Source: Candidatus Caldarchaeum subterraneum (lineage in GTDB: Archaea; Thermoproteota; Nitrososphaeria_A; Caldarchaeales; Caldarchaeaceae). Taken from it: a stretch of DNA of 64,000 nucleotides. The notes beneath the pieces are model-generated. The model had not been told where the DNA came from, did no database searches, and was given only the letters and a program-made list of their open reading frames with translations. Every line of letters begins with the position of its first letter. Within the stretch, counting starts at the first letter, position 1. Below, one piece after another: positions 16,863-24,385 of this stretch. The stretch lies in NCBI GenBank assembly GCA_937934305.1, contig CALHAG010000001.1, positions 112,659 to 176,658 on the forward strand. The letters run 5' to 3'. Both the position numbers and the translations under genes were made by a program.

Positions 16863-17573
16863 CTACTCCTCCTCCATCTCGGTTTCTTGAATAAACTGGC
16901 CATGCCAGCCATGGTACCAGACCTGTCCGGTGAACCCGTTGACGCTCAGCATGCCGTCGACTTTTCCATCGACTTTATAGTCCATGGTGTAGTAGCCGTA
17001 GAACTTTGTCGGATGCTCTACCTCGACGGCTCCCCGGAAAATGTTTCTCAAATAGTTGAGGGCAATCTCCTCAGCCTGCTCAGGGGTTATGGGCATGTCC
17101 GCGGTTGGCTGGATGTAGGGCCCCATCATGCCCTGATGCATTCCGTATTTTGTGTTCCACATCATGTTGGGCCCCGGCTCCGGATAGACTGCACCTGTGT
17201 AGGGGTTCACGAGTAGCTCGAAGGCACCTATCCCCGTGTCCGTCTCGACGACGATGGCGTAGAAGTTTCGCTGAAACTCCATCACCTCTTTCAGCTTGAA
17301 GCCCTGTCCAAGGCCCGTTACATACCTCTCAAATATCTCGACAGCCTGTTGCATAGATATTCTTTGACCCGATGGAGGAGCTGGCCCACCATAGCCGCCT
17401 GTGCATGGACATCCACCCATCATGCCGCCATGCATCCCTACACCATACCAGTAGCTAGGTGGGGACCGTTGGAGAAACATGGCTGGAGGCTGCTGCATCC
17501 ATGCATAGGCAGCCACTAAGGCGGCCAACATGGCTGAAGCCAGCAAAACAACCGTCAAAACAACGCTTCTCAT
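16863..17573 (-). CDS. Exported Met/His-rich PepSY-like protein
   Basis: The 236-residue protein has a signal peptide (residues 1-22). A Met/His/Cys-rich stretch follows (GVGMHGGMMGGCPC, about 45-58). Two repeats of a PepSY-like fold come next, each beginning with a helix before a beta meander (SMQQAVEIFERYV and TPEQAEEIALNYL), each including a FYAIVVETDTG or YYTMDYKVDG strand. It heads an operon with the small membrane protein and the DUF411 protein. The minus-strand attttaaaaacg at 17593-17604 is a likely TATA box. Copper binding is inferred from composition and neighbours. Confidence 0.65.
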   Translation of the reverse strand: MRSVVLTVVLLASAMLAALVAAYAWMQQPPAMFLQRSPPSYWYGVGMHGGMMGGCPCTGGYGGPAPPSGQRISMQQAVEIFERYVTGLGQGFKLKEVMEFQRNFYAIVVETDTGIGAFELLVNPYTGAVYPEPGPNMMWNTKYGMHQGMMGPYIQPTADMPITPEQAEEIALNYLRNIFRGAVEVEHPTKFYGYYTMDYKVDGKVDGMLSVNGFTGQVWYHGWHGQFIQETEMEEE

Positions 17574-17609
17574 GTCTACAGTATTTTCTGAGCGTTTTTA
17601 AAATCATCT

Positions 17610-17636
17610 TGAAACGGTCCTGAAACGCTTTGAAAC
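17610..17636. promoter_or_regulatory. Three phased TGAAAC repeats between divergent TATA boxes
   Basis: The hexamer tgaaac occurs at 17610-17615, 17621-17626 and 17631-17636, spaced 11 and 10 bases, about one helical turn. It lies between the minus-strand TATA (17593-17604) of the PepSY-like gene and the plus-strand TATA-like cttaaaacg (17638-17646) of the membrane regulator. That is the position expected of an operator. Confidence 0.45.
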
Positions 17637-17671
17637 ACTTAAAACGTGGAGCCTATTTTTCTCGGGATAGG

Positions 17672-18121
17672 TTGGTTTCCAACCGTTTTCTGTGGGTTTT
17701 CTCGATAGTGGCTGGGGCCCTGCTCCTGTCCGTTGTGTTGGTGAGTGTTTGGCAGCATGATGTCGCGATGGGTGGGATGATGCGGGAGATGATGGGGATG
17801 TCTATGTGGGGTATGATGTGGTGGGTTTATCTGCCTCTGTTGGTTGCAGCACTGCTCCTCATAATGTTGCCTATAGTGCTGTATTTGTCGGCAAGAGACG
17901 TGCCCGTGTTGGCTGGTCTCACAGCAGAGGAGAGGGCTGTGGTTGATTTGCTGAGGCGCAGCAACGGTGTCGTCGAGCAGAGAGATATATCACGTGTTCT
18001 TGGAATTTCACGTATCAAGACGCATCGTTTAGTTGCTTCGCTCCGCCGGAGAGAAGTTGTCGAGGTCACTCGCCGCGGTCGAACAAACCTCGTCAAGCTG
18101 AAAGCTTCTCAACGACACTGA
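17672..18121 (+). CDS. Membrane-tethered winged-helix regulator, Met-rich
   Basis: About 149 residues. Two transmembrane helices (WVFSIVAGALLLSVVLVSVW and VYLPLLVAALLLIMLPIVLY) flank an outer loop with nine Met (MGGMMREMMGMSMWGMMWW). A cytoplasmic winged helix follows (LTAEERAVVDLLRRSNGVVE, then SRVLGISRIKTHRLVASLRR and a basic wing). The layout suggests a one-component sensor with a Met-rich, possibly copper-binding, external loop. TTG 17672 is preferred, as it lies about 26-34 bases after the TATA-like element; an earlier TTG at 17630 falls inside the repeats. Its 3' end overlaps the NosL-thioredoxin gene by 29 bases. Confidence 0.65.
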   Translation: MVSNRFLWVFSIVAGALLLSVVLVSVWQHDVAMGGMMREMMGMSMWGMMWWVYLPLLVAALLLIMLPIVLYLSARDVPVLAGLTAEERAVVDLLRRSNGVVEQRDISRVLGISRIKTHRLVASLRRREVVEVTRRGRTNLVKLKASQRH

Positions 18122-19037
18122 GCCAGTCATCTTCTGTCAAGGTTCCGAACCGCTTCTCATAGACTATCTCCCCATTTGGTGTGATGGCGAAGATTGTCTC
18201 CTGAGTGATTACGCGGAGGGAGACGAGGAAGTCGAGGTTTGGCTGCGTCACTATCCATTCTTCGCTGGCTCCATGGATTTTGAGGAATTGGTTTATTTTT
18301 TCAGAGGTGTCTCGTGGGTCGAAGCTGGAGAGAAGGACAAGGGCTTTGCCGCGGAATTTTCTGTATGCTGCTGAGAGGGTGGATGTGTTTTTGCTGCATG
18401 TGGGGCACCATGTTGCGAAGAAGACGAGGAGAACGGGTTTGCCCTGCCTAAGTATTTCCGAGACAGTCACCGTTTTTCCGTCGACTGTTGTGAGCGGGAT
18501 GTGGAAAGCATGCGAGTAGTCATGACCCTCATGCTCCATGTCCGTGTGCATGTCCCCGCCGAGGAAGGTTTGCAGGGCCCCATCCCATCCAACAACTTCT
18601 CCGCCTTCGCGTCTCGTAAACTCCACTGCATCCGAGAAAGATTTGAAAGCGATTACACCGTGTCTCATAGGCGTCTCGACACGCGACCCCAAAACATACC
18701 ATGCAGCAAATCCGTCAACCTCCTCAGATGTGACAAAGTCGTAGACATGGATTTTTTCCACCTTTCCCAGCACAGGCGTGTTGCTGACAGGCGGGATAAT
18801 CCCCTCGACTGAGAGATAATGTATCATCATGCATCCAACATCGTCGTAGAACAGTTTCTCACCGTTGACGACAAGCACAGCCGCAAACCTCCTATCCCTT
18901 ATCTCCATGCCGCAGTAGCTACAACGCCGCCCAACAACGTCATCACCGCTGCCTACAAACCTGTTGCCTAACATGAGGAAGCCGAAGGCCCCTGCAGACA
19001 ACGCGACTGCACCCAGCAGGAAAACCCTTCGCCTCAA
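18093..19037 (-). CDS. NosL-like / thioredoxin-like fusion protein, exported
   Basis: The 314-residue protein begins with a signal or anchor (RRRVFLLGAVALSAGAFGFL). A NosL-like copper-binding domain follows (about 36-155), with CSYCGM at 39-44 and GCMM at 68-71. A His/Met-rich linker (163-179) leads to a TlpA/ResA-type redoxin domain (about 178-314) with the catalytic CPTC at 211-214 in FFATWCPTCS. NosL delivers copper to nitrous oxide reductase in bacteria, and TlpA-like proteins reduce copper-site cysteines; having both in one chain suggests a copper metallochaperone with its own reductant. The start is TTG 19037, just after a gaggtg. It is the third gene after a multicopper oxidase. Confidence 0.78.
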   Translation of the reverse strand: MRRRVFLLGAVALSAGAFGFLMLGNRFVGSGDDVVGRRCSYCGMEIRDRRFAAVLVVNGEKLFYDDVGCMMIHYLSVEGIIPPVSNTPVLGKVEKIHVYDFVTSEEVDGFAAWYVLGSRVETPMRHGVIAFKSFSDAVEFTRREGGEVVGWDGALQTFLGGDMHTDMEHEGHDYSHAFHIPLTTVDGKTVTVSEILRQGKPVLLVFFATWCPTCSKNTSTLSAAYRKFRGKALVLLSSFDPRDTSEKINQFLKIHGASEEWIVTQPNLDFLVSLRVITQETIFAITPNGEIVYEKRFGTLTEDDWLSVVEKLSA

Positions 19038-19046
19038 CGCAGCACC

Positions 19047-19199
19047 TCAACCACTCCATTCATCCACGGATGAAGCATGCAAAAATACTGATATGTTTCC
19101 AGCAGTGGACGAGGGCCTTGCATCTATTCGAGAGAAAAGAGGTATTGTTATTACTGCAAAAAACGCTAAGGCTGCGGCAGCTATGGCTATTTTCTTCAT
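19047..19199 (-). CDS. Small exported peptide coupled to the multicopper oxidase
   Basis: A 50-codon frame starts at ATG 19199-19197, sharing one base with the TAA of the oxidase gene (TAATG). It ends ten bases before the start of the NosL-thioredoxin gene, so it fills the gap exactly. It has a Lys-Lys N-terminus and a hydrophobic segment (KKIAIAAAALAFFAVITIPL), then about 28 polar residues ending in HASSVDEWSG. It is a membrane-anchored or secreted peptide with no family I recognise. Coupling and position argue that it is real. Confidence 0.55.
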   Translation of the reverse strand: MKKIAIAAAALAFFAVITIPLFSRIDARPSSTAGNISVFLHASSVDEWSG

Positions 19200-20212
19200 T
19201 ATTCTTCTATGATGATTAGGCCTATCATGCCTGCGTCGGCGTGGCTGACGACGTGGCAGTGGAAGAGAAAGACACCTGGCTTGTTGTAGACGAGGATTAT
19301 GGTGTCTGCCGCCCCTGGGACAAGTGGAACAACTTGCGCGGGCCAGCTTCTTCCGCCTAGCACGTATTGGCTGCGATGGTCCCCCACATGGGCGTGGAAG
19401 CTGTGGTAGAGGTCGCCGATGTTGATGATGTGGAACCTAAGTCTTTCGCCTAGCTTTGCTTTGAAGACCGGCATCGACTTGTTGAAAAGCTGCGCTACGC
19501 CTTCAAGACCCTTCAGCCCCGGATATACCGTGCTCTTGCCGGCAAAGACTTTCTCAAGCTCCGGCTCACCGCCCGGTACACCCATGCCATTCATGATGTA
19601 GAAGGGCCTCTGCCCCGAGCCCACTATGGCGCCTCTCACAGCGGGGGTCTCCGCCATGAAGACGATGAAGTTCCGCGAAGGCGGCTCATCTATCTCGTCG
19701 ACTATAATAGCGCCGTAGAGCCCCATCAGCATGTGGTCCACGATTCTCAGCCCACCGTCCGCCGAGTGGCAGTGATAATACCAGATGCCTGCCTTGGTCG
19801 CGGGCCATTCATACACCCATTCTCCTCCCGGTGGAATCATGGAGCCTTTGCCAACGCCTGTGATTATGTTGATTTGACTGCCGTCGTGCTGGAGGTCGTA
19901 GTAGGGCAGGTGTGGATGCAGGCTGTGGGTTAGGTTGAGCCTGTTGATGGCCCTTACCCTAATCAGGTCACCTACCTTGGCGTATAGCGTCGGCCCGGGA
20001 ATGGTTCCGTTATAGGTCCAAGCATGCCAGACAACTCCCGGCGCAAGCTCAATGTCCGCGGGCTCGATGACTATGGTGTATTCTCTCACATTGGCTTGCT
20101 GTGCAGCGCCGAAGATGTTGGGAAAAACAGTCGGAGTCCAGAAGAGGGCTGTGACAAACCCAAGCAAAAACCCTGAAACAATGAGTCCTACAACGATGTA
20201 AGTGGTTTTCAT
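19199..20212 (-). CDS. Two-domain multicopper oxidase, laccase-like
   Basis: The 337-residue exported enzyme has an N-terminal anchor (residues 4-24) and two cupredoxin domains. Copper ligands are visible in domain 1 (H96, H99, H101; H147-C148-H149, H160, M163) and domain 2 (H270, H273, H275; H318-C319-H320, H324, M329). A type 1-like Cys-His-Met set in both domains, with HxH pairs for the trinuclear cluster at the subunit interface, fits trimeric two-domain oxidases. The substrate could be cuprous ion, an organic or nitrite; the sequence does not decide. It is the first gene before a small peptide and the NosL-thioredoxin fusion, and divergent from a Bat-type regulator. Confidence 0.85.
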   Translation of the reverse strand: MKTTYIVVGLIVSGFLLGFVTALFWTPTVFPNIFGAAQQANVREYTIVIEPADIELAPGVVWHAWTYNGTIPGPTLYAKVGDLIRVRAINRLNLTHSLHPHLPYYDLQHDGSQINIITGVGKGSMIPPGGEWVYEWPATKAGIWYYHCHSADGGLRIVDHMLMGLYGAIIVDEIDEPPSRNFIVFMAETPAVRGAIVGSGQRPFYIMNGMGVPGGEPELEKVFAGKSTVYPGLKGLEGVAQLFNKSMPVFKAKLGERLRFHIINIGDLYHSFHAHVGDHRSQYVLGGRSWPAQVVPLVPGAADTIILVYNKPGVFLFHCHVVSHADAGMIGLIIIEE

Positions 20213-20278
20213 TGATTGATTTTTTCGGCTACCGGAATTTTAGTCTACGGCGTTGCGGCGGGGTTTCAGTTAATTAAT

Positions 20279-20296
20279 CACCTAATACATTAGGTG
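20279..20296. promoter_or_regulatory. Perfect palindrome cacctaat-ac-attaggtg, candidate operator
   Basis: Eight-base arms with a two-base spacer lie between the multicopper oxidase and its divergent regulator. The palindrome follows the plus-strand TATA-like ttaattaat (20270-20278) and covers the GTG at 20294. This is where a repressor would block the regulator's own promoter. Confidence 0.6.
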
Positions 20297-20917
20297 GTTG
20301 AGTTGTTTGAGGCGCTTTTACGCGTCCATGTCATCTGTCCCTGGATTTCTGAGTTGGTGAAAGAGAGTTCGGATGTGGAGATTGTGAGCTGCAGGCCTGT
20401 TTTCAAAGGCTCTGGAGCCAGCGCCTTTGTGAGGTTTAGGTCACTTGTTGATGCGAAGATATTGTCAACCCGTGTCTCTTCTCATCCCTATGTGGTTAAG
20501 GCCCGTTTCCGAGCCATGGGTAAAAACTCTGGAGTCGGCTTGGTTGAGTCTATCCAATGTCCATGCAGCAGTCTTGGGCTTTCCTATATGCATGTGCTTG
20601 GGATACGTGTGGAGAAGGGTTCGCTGGTTTTTCGGCTGCTTGTGCAGGATGAGAAAGAGGTTCAGGAGATTGTCGACGGTTTGAGGAGCAGAGGTGTCCG
20701 CTTCAGGGTTGAAGACATTCGGAGAATTCATGCAAAACGTTTTCTCACGCCGAGACAGGAGCAGGTGCTTCTCCACTCATACCTCAACGGATACTTCGAT
20801 AACCCACGGCCCGTAACCCTCAGCAAGCTCGCGAAAGACTTGGAGATAACACCGCCATCCTACATGGAGCTTCTCAGAAAAGCTTTGAAAAAGGTTGTCT
20901 CAGCCTCTTTTACTTGA
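20294..20917 (+). CDS. Bat-type (HTH_10) transcription regulator
   Basis: The 207-residue protein ends in the bacterio-opsin-activator type helix-turn-helix: LTPRQEQVLLHSYLNGYFD, then LSKLAKDLEITPPSYMELLR. The N-terminal sensor part contains several Cys (HVICPW, VSCRPV, ESIQCPCSSLG), possible metal or redox ligands. The start may be GTG 20294 or TTG 20303; the second would lie downstream of the palindrome. It is divergent from a multicopper oxidase and its end overlaps or abuts an ABC transporter operon, so it may control both. Confidence 0.8.
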   Translation: MVELFEALLRVHVICPWISELVKESSDVEIVSCRPVFKGSGASAFVRFRSLVDAKILSTRVSSHPYVVKARFRAMGKNSGVGLVESIQCPCSSLGLSYMHVLGIRVEKGSLVFRLLVQDEKEVQEIVDGLRSRGVRFRVEDIRRIHAKRFLTPRQEQVLLHSYLNGYFDNPRPVTLSKLAKDLEITPPSYMELLRKALKKVVSASFT

Positions 20918-20963
20918 TGATGGTTGGAAGAGTTTTTTATCGAGGAGGGTTTTGAACGGCTGG

Positions 20964-21908
20964 ATGCACTCTGTTGTCTGTGAGGGCTTGGTCAAGACTT
21001 ATGAGACGAGGGGAGGGTTTTTCTCCCAACGTAAACAGGTTGTCAAAGCTGTTGACGGTGTTTCGCTGAGGGTTCGCCGAGGCTCTGTTTTCGGGCTTGT
21101 AGGGCCTAACGGCGCCGGCAAAACAACCACCATCAAGATTTTGACAACTCTACTCATTCCTGACGCTGGGCAGGCGTGGGTCAACGGCTTCGACGTGGTC
21201 AAGGAGGCTGACAGGGTTCGTGAAGTTATTGGGCTCGTGCTGGCCCCTGACAAGGGTTTCTACCCGCGCTTAACAGGGTTTGAGAACCTTGTCTACTATG
21301 GGCGTCTCTATGGGTTTAGCAAAGGTGAAGCGGGGCGGCGTGCGGCGGAGCTTCTCGAAACCGTTGGCCTCGGCGGAGATGGCTACAGGTTTTACGAGGA
21401 ATACAGCCTCGGGATGAAAGCCAAGCTCAGCATAGCGAAAGCGCTCATCAACGACCCGGAAACCGTTTTCCTCGATGAGCCAACCATCGGACTCGACCCG
21501 CTCTCAGCCAAGAAAATCAGGGCACTCATATCAGACCTCGCCCGCCAAGGCAAAACAGTTCTCCTGACAAGCCACAACATGTGGGAAGTTGAGACACTCT
21601 CCGAAGAAGTGGCGTTGATAAACAAGGGAAAGGTAGCGGCGTTTGGCACACCGAGAGAGCTGAAGGAGAGACTCAACCTCTCATACATCGTAGAGGTCGA
21701 GATAATCGGCAACAGCCCCCTAGACATCAGCTACCCCGTCGAAAACGGCGAAAGAGGAAACAAGGTGATAAAGATGCTATCATACTCACCCAGCGACACA
21801 CTAGTCGAAATACTTGACGAGCTCAGGTCACGGGACATCCGCATAGGCTACGTCAAAGTGCATGAGCCGAGCCTCGAGGAAGTGTTTGCGCAGGTGGTCA
21901 CGGGATGA
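20964..21908 (+). CDS. ABC transporter ATP-binding protein (DrrA/NatA-like)
   Basis: About 315 residues. Walker A is GPNGAGKTT, the signature is YSLGMKAKLSIAKAL, Walker B is ETVFLDEPTIGLDP, and the switch His is in LLTSHNMWEVE. The C-terminal ~90-residue extension is typical of DrrA/NatA exporters. I use ATG 20964; TTG 20952 has gaggagg right before it and is also possible. The next gene starts inside its stop (ATGA). It probably energises the two permeases that follow. Substrate unknown; position in the copper island suggests metal handling or export of a cofactor or peptide. Confidence 0.88.
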   Translation: MHSVVCEGLVKTYETRGGFFSQRKQVVKAVDGVSLRVRRGSVFGLVGPNGAGKTTTIKILTTLLIPDAGQAWVNGFDVVKEADRVREVIGLVLAPDKGFYPRLTGFENLVYYGRLYGFSKGEAGRRAAELLETVGLGGDGYRFYEEYSLGMKAKLSIAKALINDPETVFLDEPTIGLDPLSAKKIRALISDLARQGKTVLLTSHNMWEVETLSEEVALINKGKVAAFGTPRELKERLNLSYIVEVEIIGNSPLDISYPVENGERGNKVIKMLSYSPSDTLVEILDELRSRDIRIGYVKVHEPSLEEVFAQVVTG

Positions 21909-22678
21909 AGACATTCAGCCAATTCACGGCGGTATTCGAGGCCGAGCTCAAATCCTATTTGCGAGAAGTGGGGGCCCTTGTTTTTGTCGCCGTTTTCCCG
22001 CTGTTCTTCTCGACGCTGACATATGGCATGGGAACTGTTCTCACCGGTGAGGCGGCGCCGGAGAGGTGGCTCTACCAAGTGATAGGCTTCGGCGTGATGA
22101 CTGTTTCAATCGTCTTAACCTCTTCGACGGCATGGTATTTTAGGAGAGGTATGTCCAGCGGCAGGCTTGAATACGTGATGGCCGCGCCCGTAAGCCCGGT
22201 TGCTATTCTGGCGGCTCATTCTCTCGCAAACGTTCTAACCTCTCTGCTGGCGTTTCTTTTCGCAGGCTTTGTCGGAACATACATCGTCTACGGCCTCTCT
22301 AAATTACCGGGTTTTCTTCTCGCGGCTGCTGTGACTTTTTTCGCCCTGCTACCTGTTGTCGGTGTAAACCTTGTGGTGGGTGTGGTGACTATTGTGGCGA
22401 AAGAACCTGAGCCTGTGGCTAACACTGTTGCGGCTGTGGTGGCCGCTACCTCGGGCTTCGCATATCCGATAACTCTTCTTCCACCTGTTCTACAGCTCAT
22501 AGGCATGGTTCTCCCATTCCACCACGTAGTCGAAACAGCACGCGCAGCTGTGATGACCAGCCTTTCACCCACACAGCTCCCAATACTCCTGCTGATGATG
22601 CTCTACCTCGTCGCGGGGCTCGCGGTCTACCGCTACGGTGAAAACCACTATGCGAGAAAAGTCGGGGTTAGCTGGTAA
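21905..22678 (+). CDS. ABC-2 type permease, first
   Basis: The 257-residue protein has six hydrophobic segments and the ABC-2 layout: an N-terminal amphipathic stretch, SSTAWYFRRGMSSGRLEYVM in the second cytoplasmic loop and ITLLPPVLQLIGMVLPFHHV near the fifth helix. It overlaps the ATPase gene by four bases and the second permease, so the three are one transporter. Confidence 0.82.
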   Translation: MKTFSQFTAVFEAELKSYLREVGALVFVAVFPLFFSTLTYGMGTVLTGEAAPERWLYQVIGFGVMTVSIVLTSSTAWYFRRGMSSGRLEYVMAAPVSPVAILAAHSLANVLTSLLAFLFAGFVGTYIVYGLSKLPGFLLAAAVTFFALLPVVGVNLVVGVVTIVAKEPEPVANTVAAVVAATSGFAYPITLLPPVLQLIGMVLPFHHVVETARAAVMTSLSPTQLPILLLMMLYLVAGLAVYRYGENHYARKVGVSW

Positions 22679-23450
22679 AATAGCTGCGGAGCTGGCCCGT
22701 GGGCTAACCATCTACAGCCGCCAGAGAACATGGATTCTCGCCGACTTGCTGCAGTGGCCTTTCTGGATAATTTTCTTTTTTCTCGCCATATTGATGTATG
22801 CACCCTCTTTTCTGAACGACCCGGCTGTGATGAAAACAATTTCCTACGGCTTCTTCGTCTTCATCTTCGTCTCCTCGTTTATGTGGAACGCGACCTCGCT
22901 TCCTCTCGAGGCCCAGATGGGTGTGGTTGAGCAGCTTGTCCTAACCAAGACACCCATCAGCATACATCTGGTCAGCAGAACGATAATTACAGCGGCGGAC
23001 ATAGCCTTGGGTGGATTGGCCCTTCTCCTTCTCTCGTCGCTTTTCTTCGGAGCCGATGTCTCCATCGCAAAACCCCTGCACTTCGCAGCCTACCTCGCCA
23101 TCGCATTCATCTTCTTCCTCTTCTTCTCATCAATAGTCTCCACCCTCCTCCTCTCCGTAAAATCACCGTGGATAGTGACGAACATCCTGCAGTTTGTCGT
23201 GCCTTTCAGCAGCGGAGCAATCCCGGTTCATCTGCTTCCCCCTGAAGCGGCCGCCGTTGTCTCGGCTTCACCTTTCTTCTACATCCTCCACCCCATAGTG
23301 GCGTCGGCCACAGGCCTCTTCTACCTACCTGAGACGCAGATGTTAGTGGGCGCCGTGGCCGCGACCATCGTCGCCGCCGTGTTGTCAGTTTTCGCAGAAA
23401 AACGTCTAATGAGGAGAGCCTTGAAGACCGGAAGGTTCGCGGTCCTCTAA
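22650..23450 (+). CDS. ABC-2 type permease, second
   Basis: About 266 residues with six membrane segments. LPLEAQMGVVEQLVLTKTPI is the ABC-2 cytoplasmic loop and VPFSSGAIPVHLLPPEAAA precedes the last helices. ATG 22650 is used; GTG 22638 is in frame upstream. The gene starts inside the end of the first permease. Together they form a heterodimeric membrane part for the preceding ATPase. Confidence 0.82.
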   Translation: MREKSGLAGKIAAELARGLTIYSRQRTWILADLLQWPFWIIFFFLAILMYAPSFLNDPAVMKTISYGFFVFIFVSSFMWNATSLPLEAQMGVVEQLVLTKTPISIHLVSRTIITAADIALGGLALLLLSSLFFGADVSIAKPLHFAAYLAIAFIFFLFFSSIVSTLLLSVKSPWIVTNILQFVVPFSSGAIPVHLLPPEAAAVVSASPFFYILHPIVASATGLFYLPETQMLVGAVAATIVAAVLSVFAEKRLMRRALKTGRFAVL

Positions 23451-23642
23451 AAAAGAGGTAAAACCTACCCAATCACAGCCAGAATCTTGTGAATTGGATA
23501 TAACCTAGGCTTTTATGTCAAACCTACTCTTATTGGTAACAAGCTAGACTGCGACACACGTAGACAAGAATACTCCCAAAGATTTGGAGGAGATAAAGAA
23601 AACTCATCGGTCGAAACTTGCACAAAACATATTTCTAACACC

Positions 23643-24296
23643 GTGGTGACTGTAACTATAGTTGTGAGTTCAAGGCCTATGGTGGTGGATAAGGTGAGGA
23701 GGTACACTATACCTCTAGTATTGGCCGCGTTTCTACTATTATCAACAACGTTATCACAATTTTTCCTGTCAACAAATAATGGAGGGGAAAAAGCACGTTT
23801 TGAACCGCCTCTCTATGAAGCGTTTATGTCACAAGCAAAGGAGGTGTCGTTAGATGAGTTTATCCAAGTAATGAAGTCACATGGTTATGAGGTTGTGCTA
23901 CCTGCTCGTCTTCCCAAAAACTTGACCCTGAGCGCAATTTACTATAAGTGTTGCCCATTAGTTGCCATGGTTCTCTACAGTGCTAAAGGTGAGAAAGACT
24001 ACAGATACTCAGAGCTAGCGATTGAGATATCACCTAATCCATTCCCACTAAGCGAAGAATATCTACAACAGTCGAACAACACAGCCGTCAACGAATACGT
24101 GATTAAAGTCGGAAATGGATATGCACGAATAATTCCCAAAGCACCTTTTGGTGACGAAGAAAGAAACCGTATCTTTGGCCCGCAACCCATGGCGATTTAC
24201 TGGGATGGAGGGCTGGAATACCTCATAGGTGTGCTGCCGCCAATCTCACTAGAGGACTTAGAATATGTTGTCAGAGGGTTAGAAAAAGCCTCATAG
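23643..24296 (+). CDS. Membrane-anchored protein, DUF4367-like
   Basis: The 217-residue protein has an N-terminal membrane helix (YTIPLVLAAFLLLSTTL) and an extracytoplasmic domain with SHGYEVVLPARLPKNLTLSA, then a strand-rich region ending in GGLEYLIGVLPPISLEDLEY. This recalls DUF4367 domains, which are often linked to anti-sigma factors or outer-surface lipoproteins; the match is by eye. The gene and its ~190-base upstream gap are visibly richer in A/T than the neighbours, which may mean recent acquisition. Starts GTG 23643 and ATG 23679 are both possible. Function unknown. Confidence 0.55.
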   Translation: MVTVTIVVSSRPMVVDKVRRYTIPLVLAAFLLLSTTLSQFFLSTNNGGEKARFEPPLYEAFMSQAKEVSLDEFIQVMKSHGYEVVLPARLPKNLTLSAIYYKCCPLVAMVLYSAKGEKDYRYSELAIEISPNPFPLSEEYLQQSNNTAVNEYVIKVGNGYARIIPKAPFGDEERNRIFGPQPMAIYWDGGLEYLIGVLPPISLEDLEYVVRGLEKAS

Positions 24297-24385
24297 CATC
24301 ATGAGAAGACAGGGCCGCATCTTAATCGGTGGGAAAGAACAAATTAGATAAGAAGAACTTTGAAGATAGTTAAGCTCGTTGTTCT

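Noticed and set aside
18964-19212. An 82-codon plus-strand frame near the multicopper oxidase
   Set aside because: It is antisense to the coupled 50-residue peptide and the NosL-thioredoxin start, and has no ribosome-binding or promoter signal.
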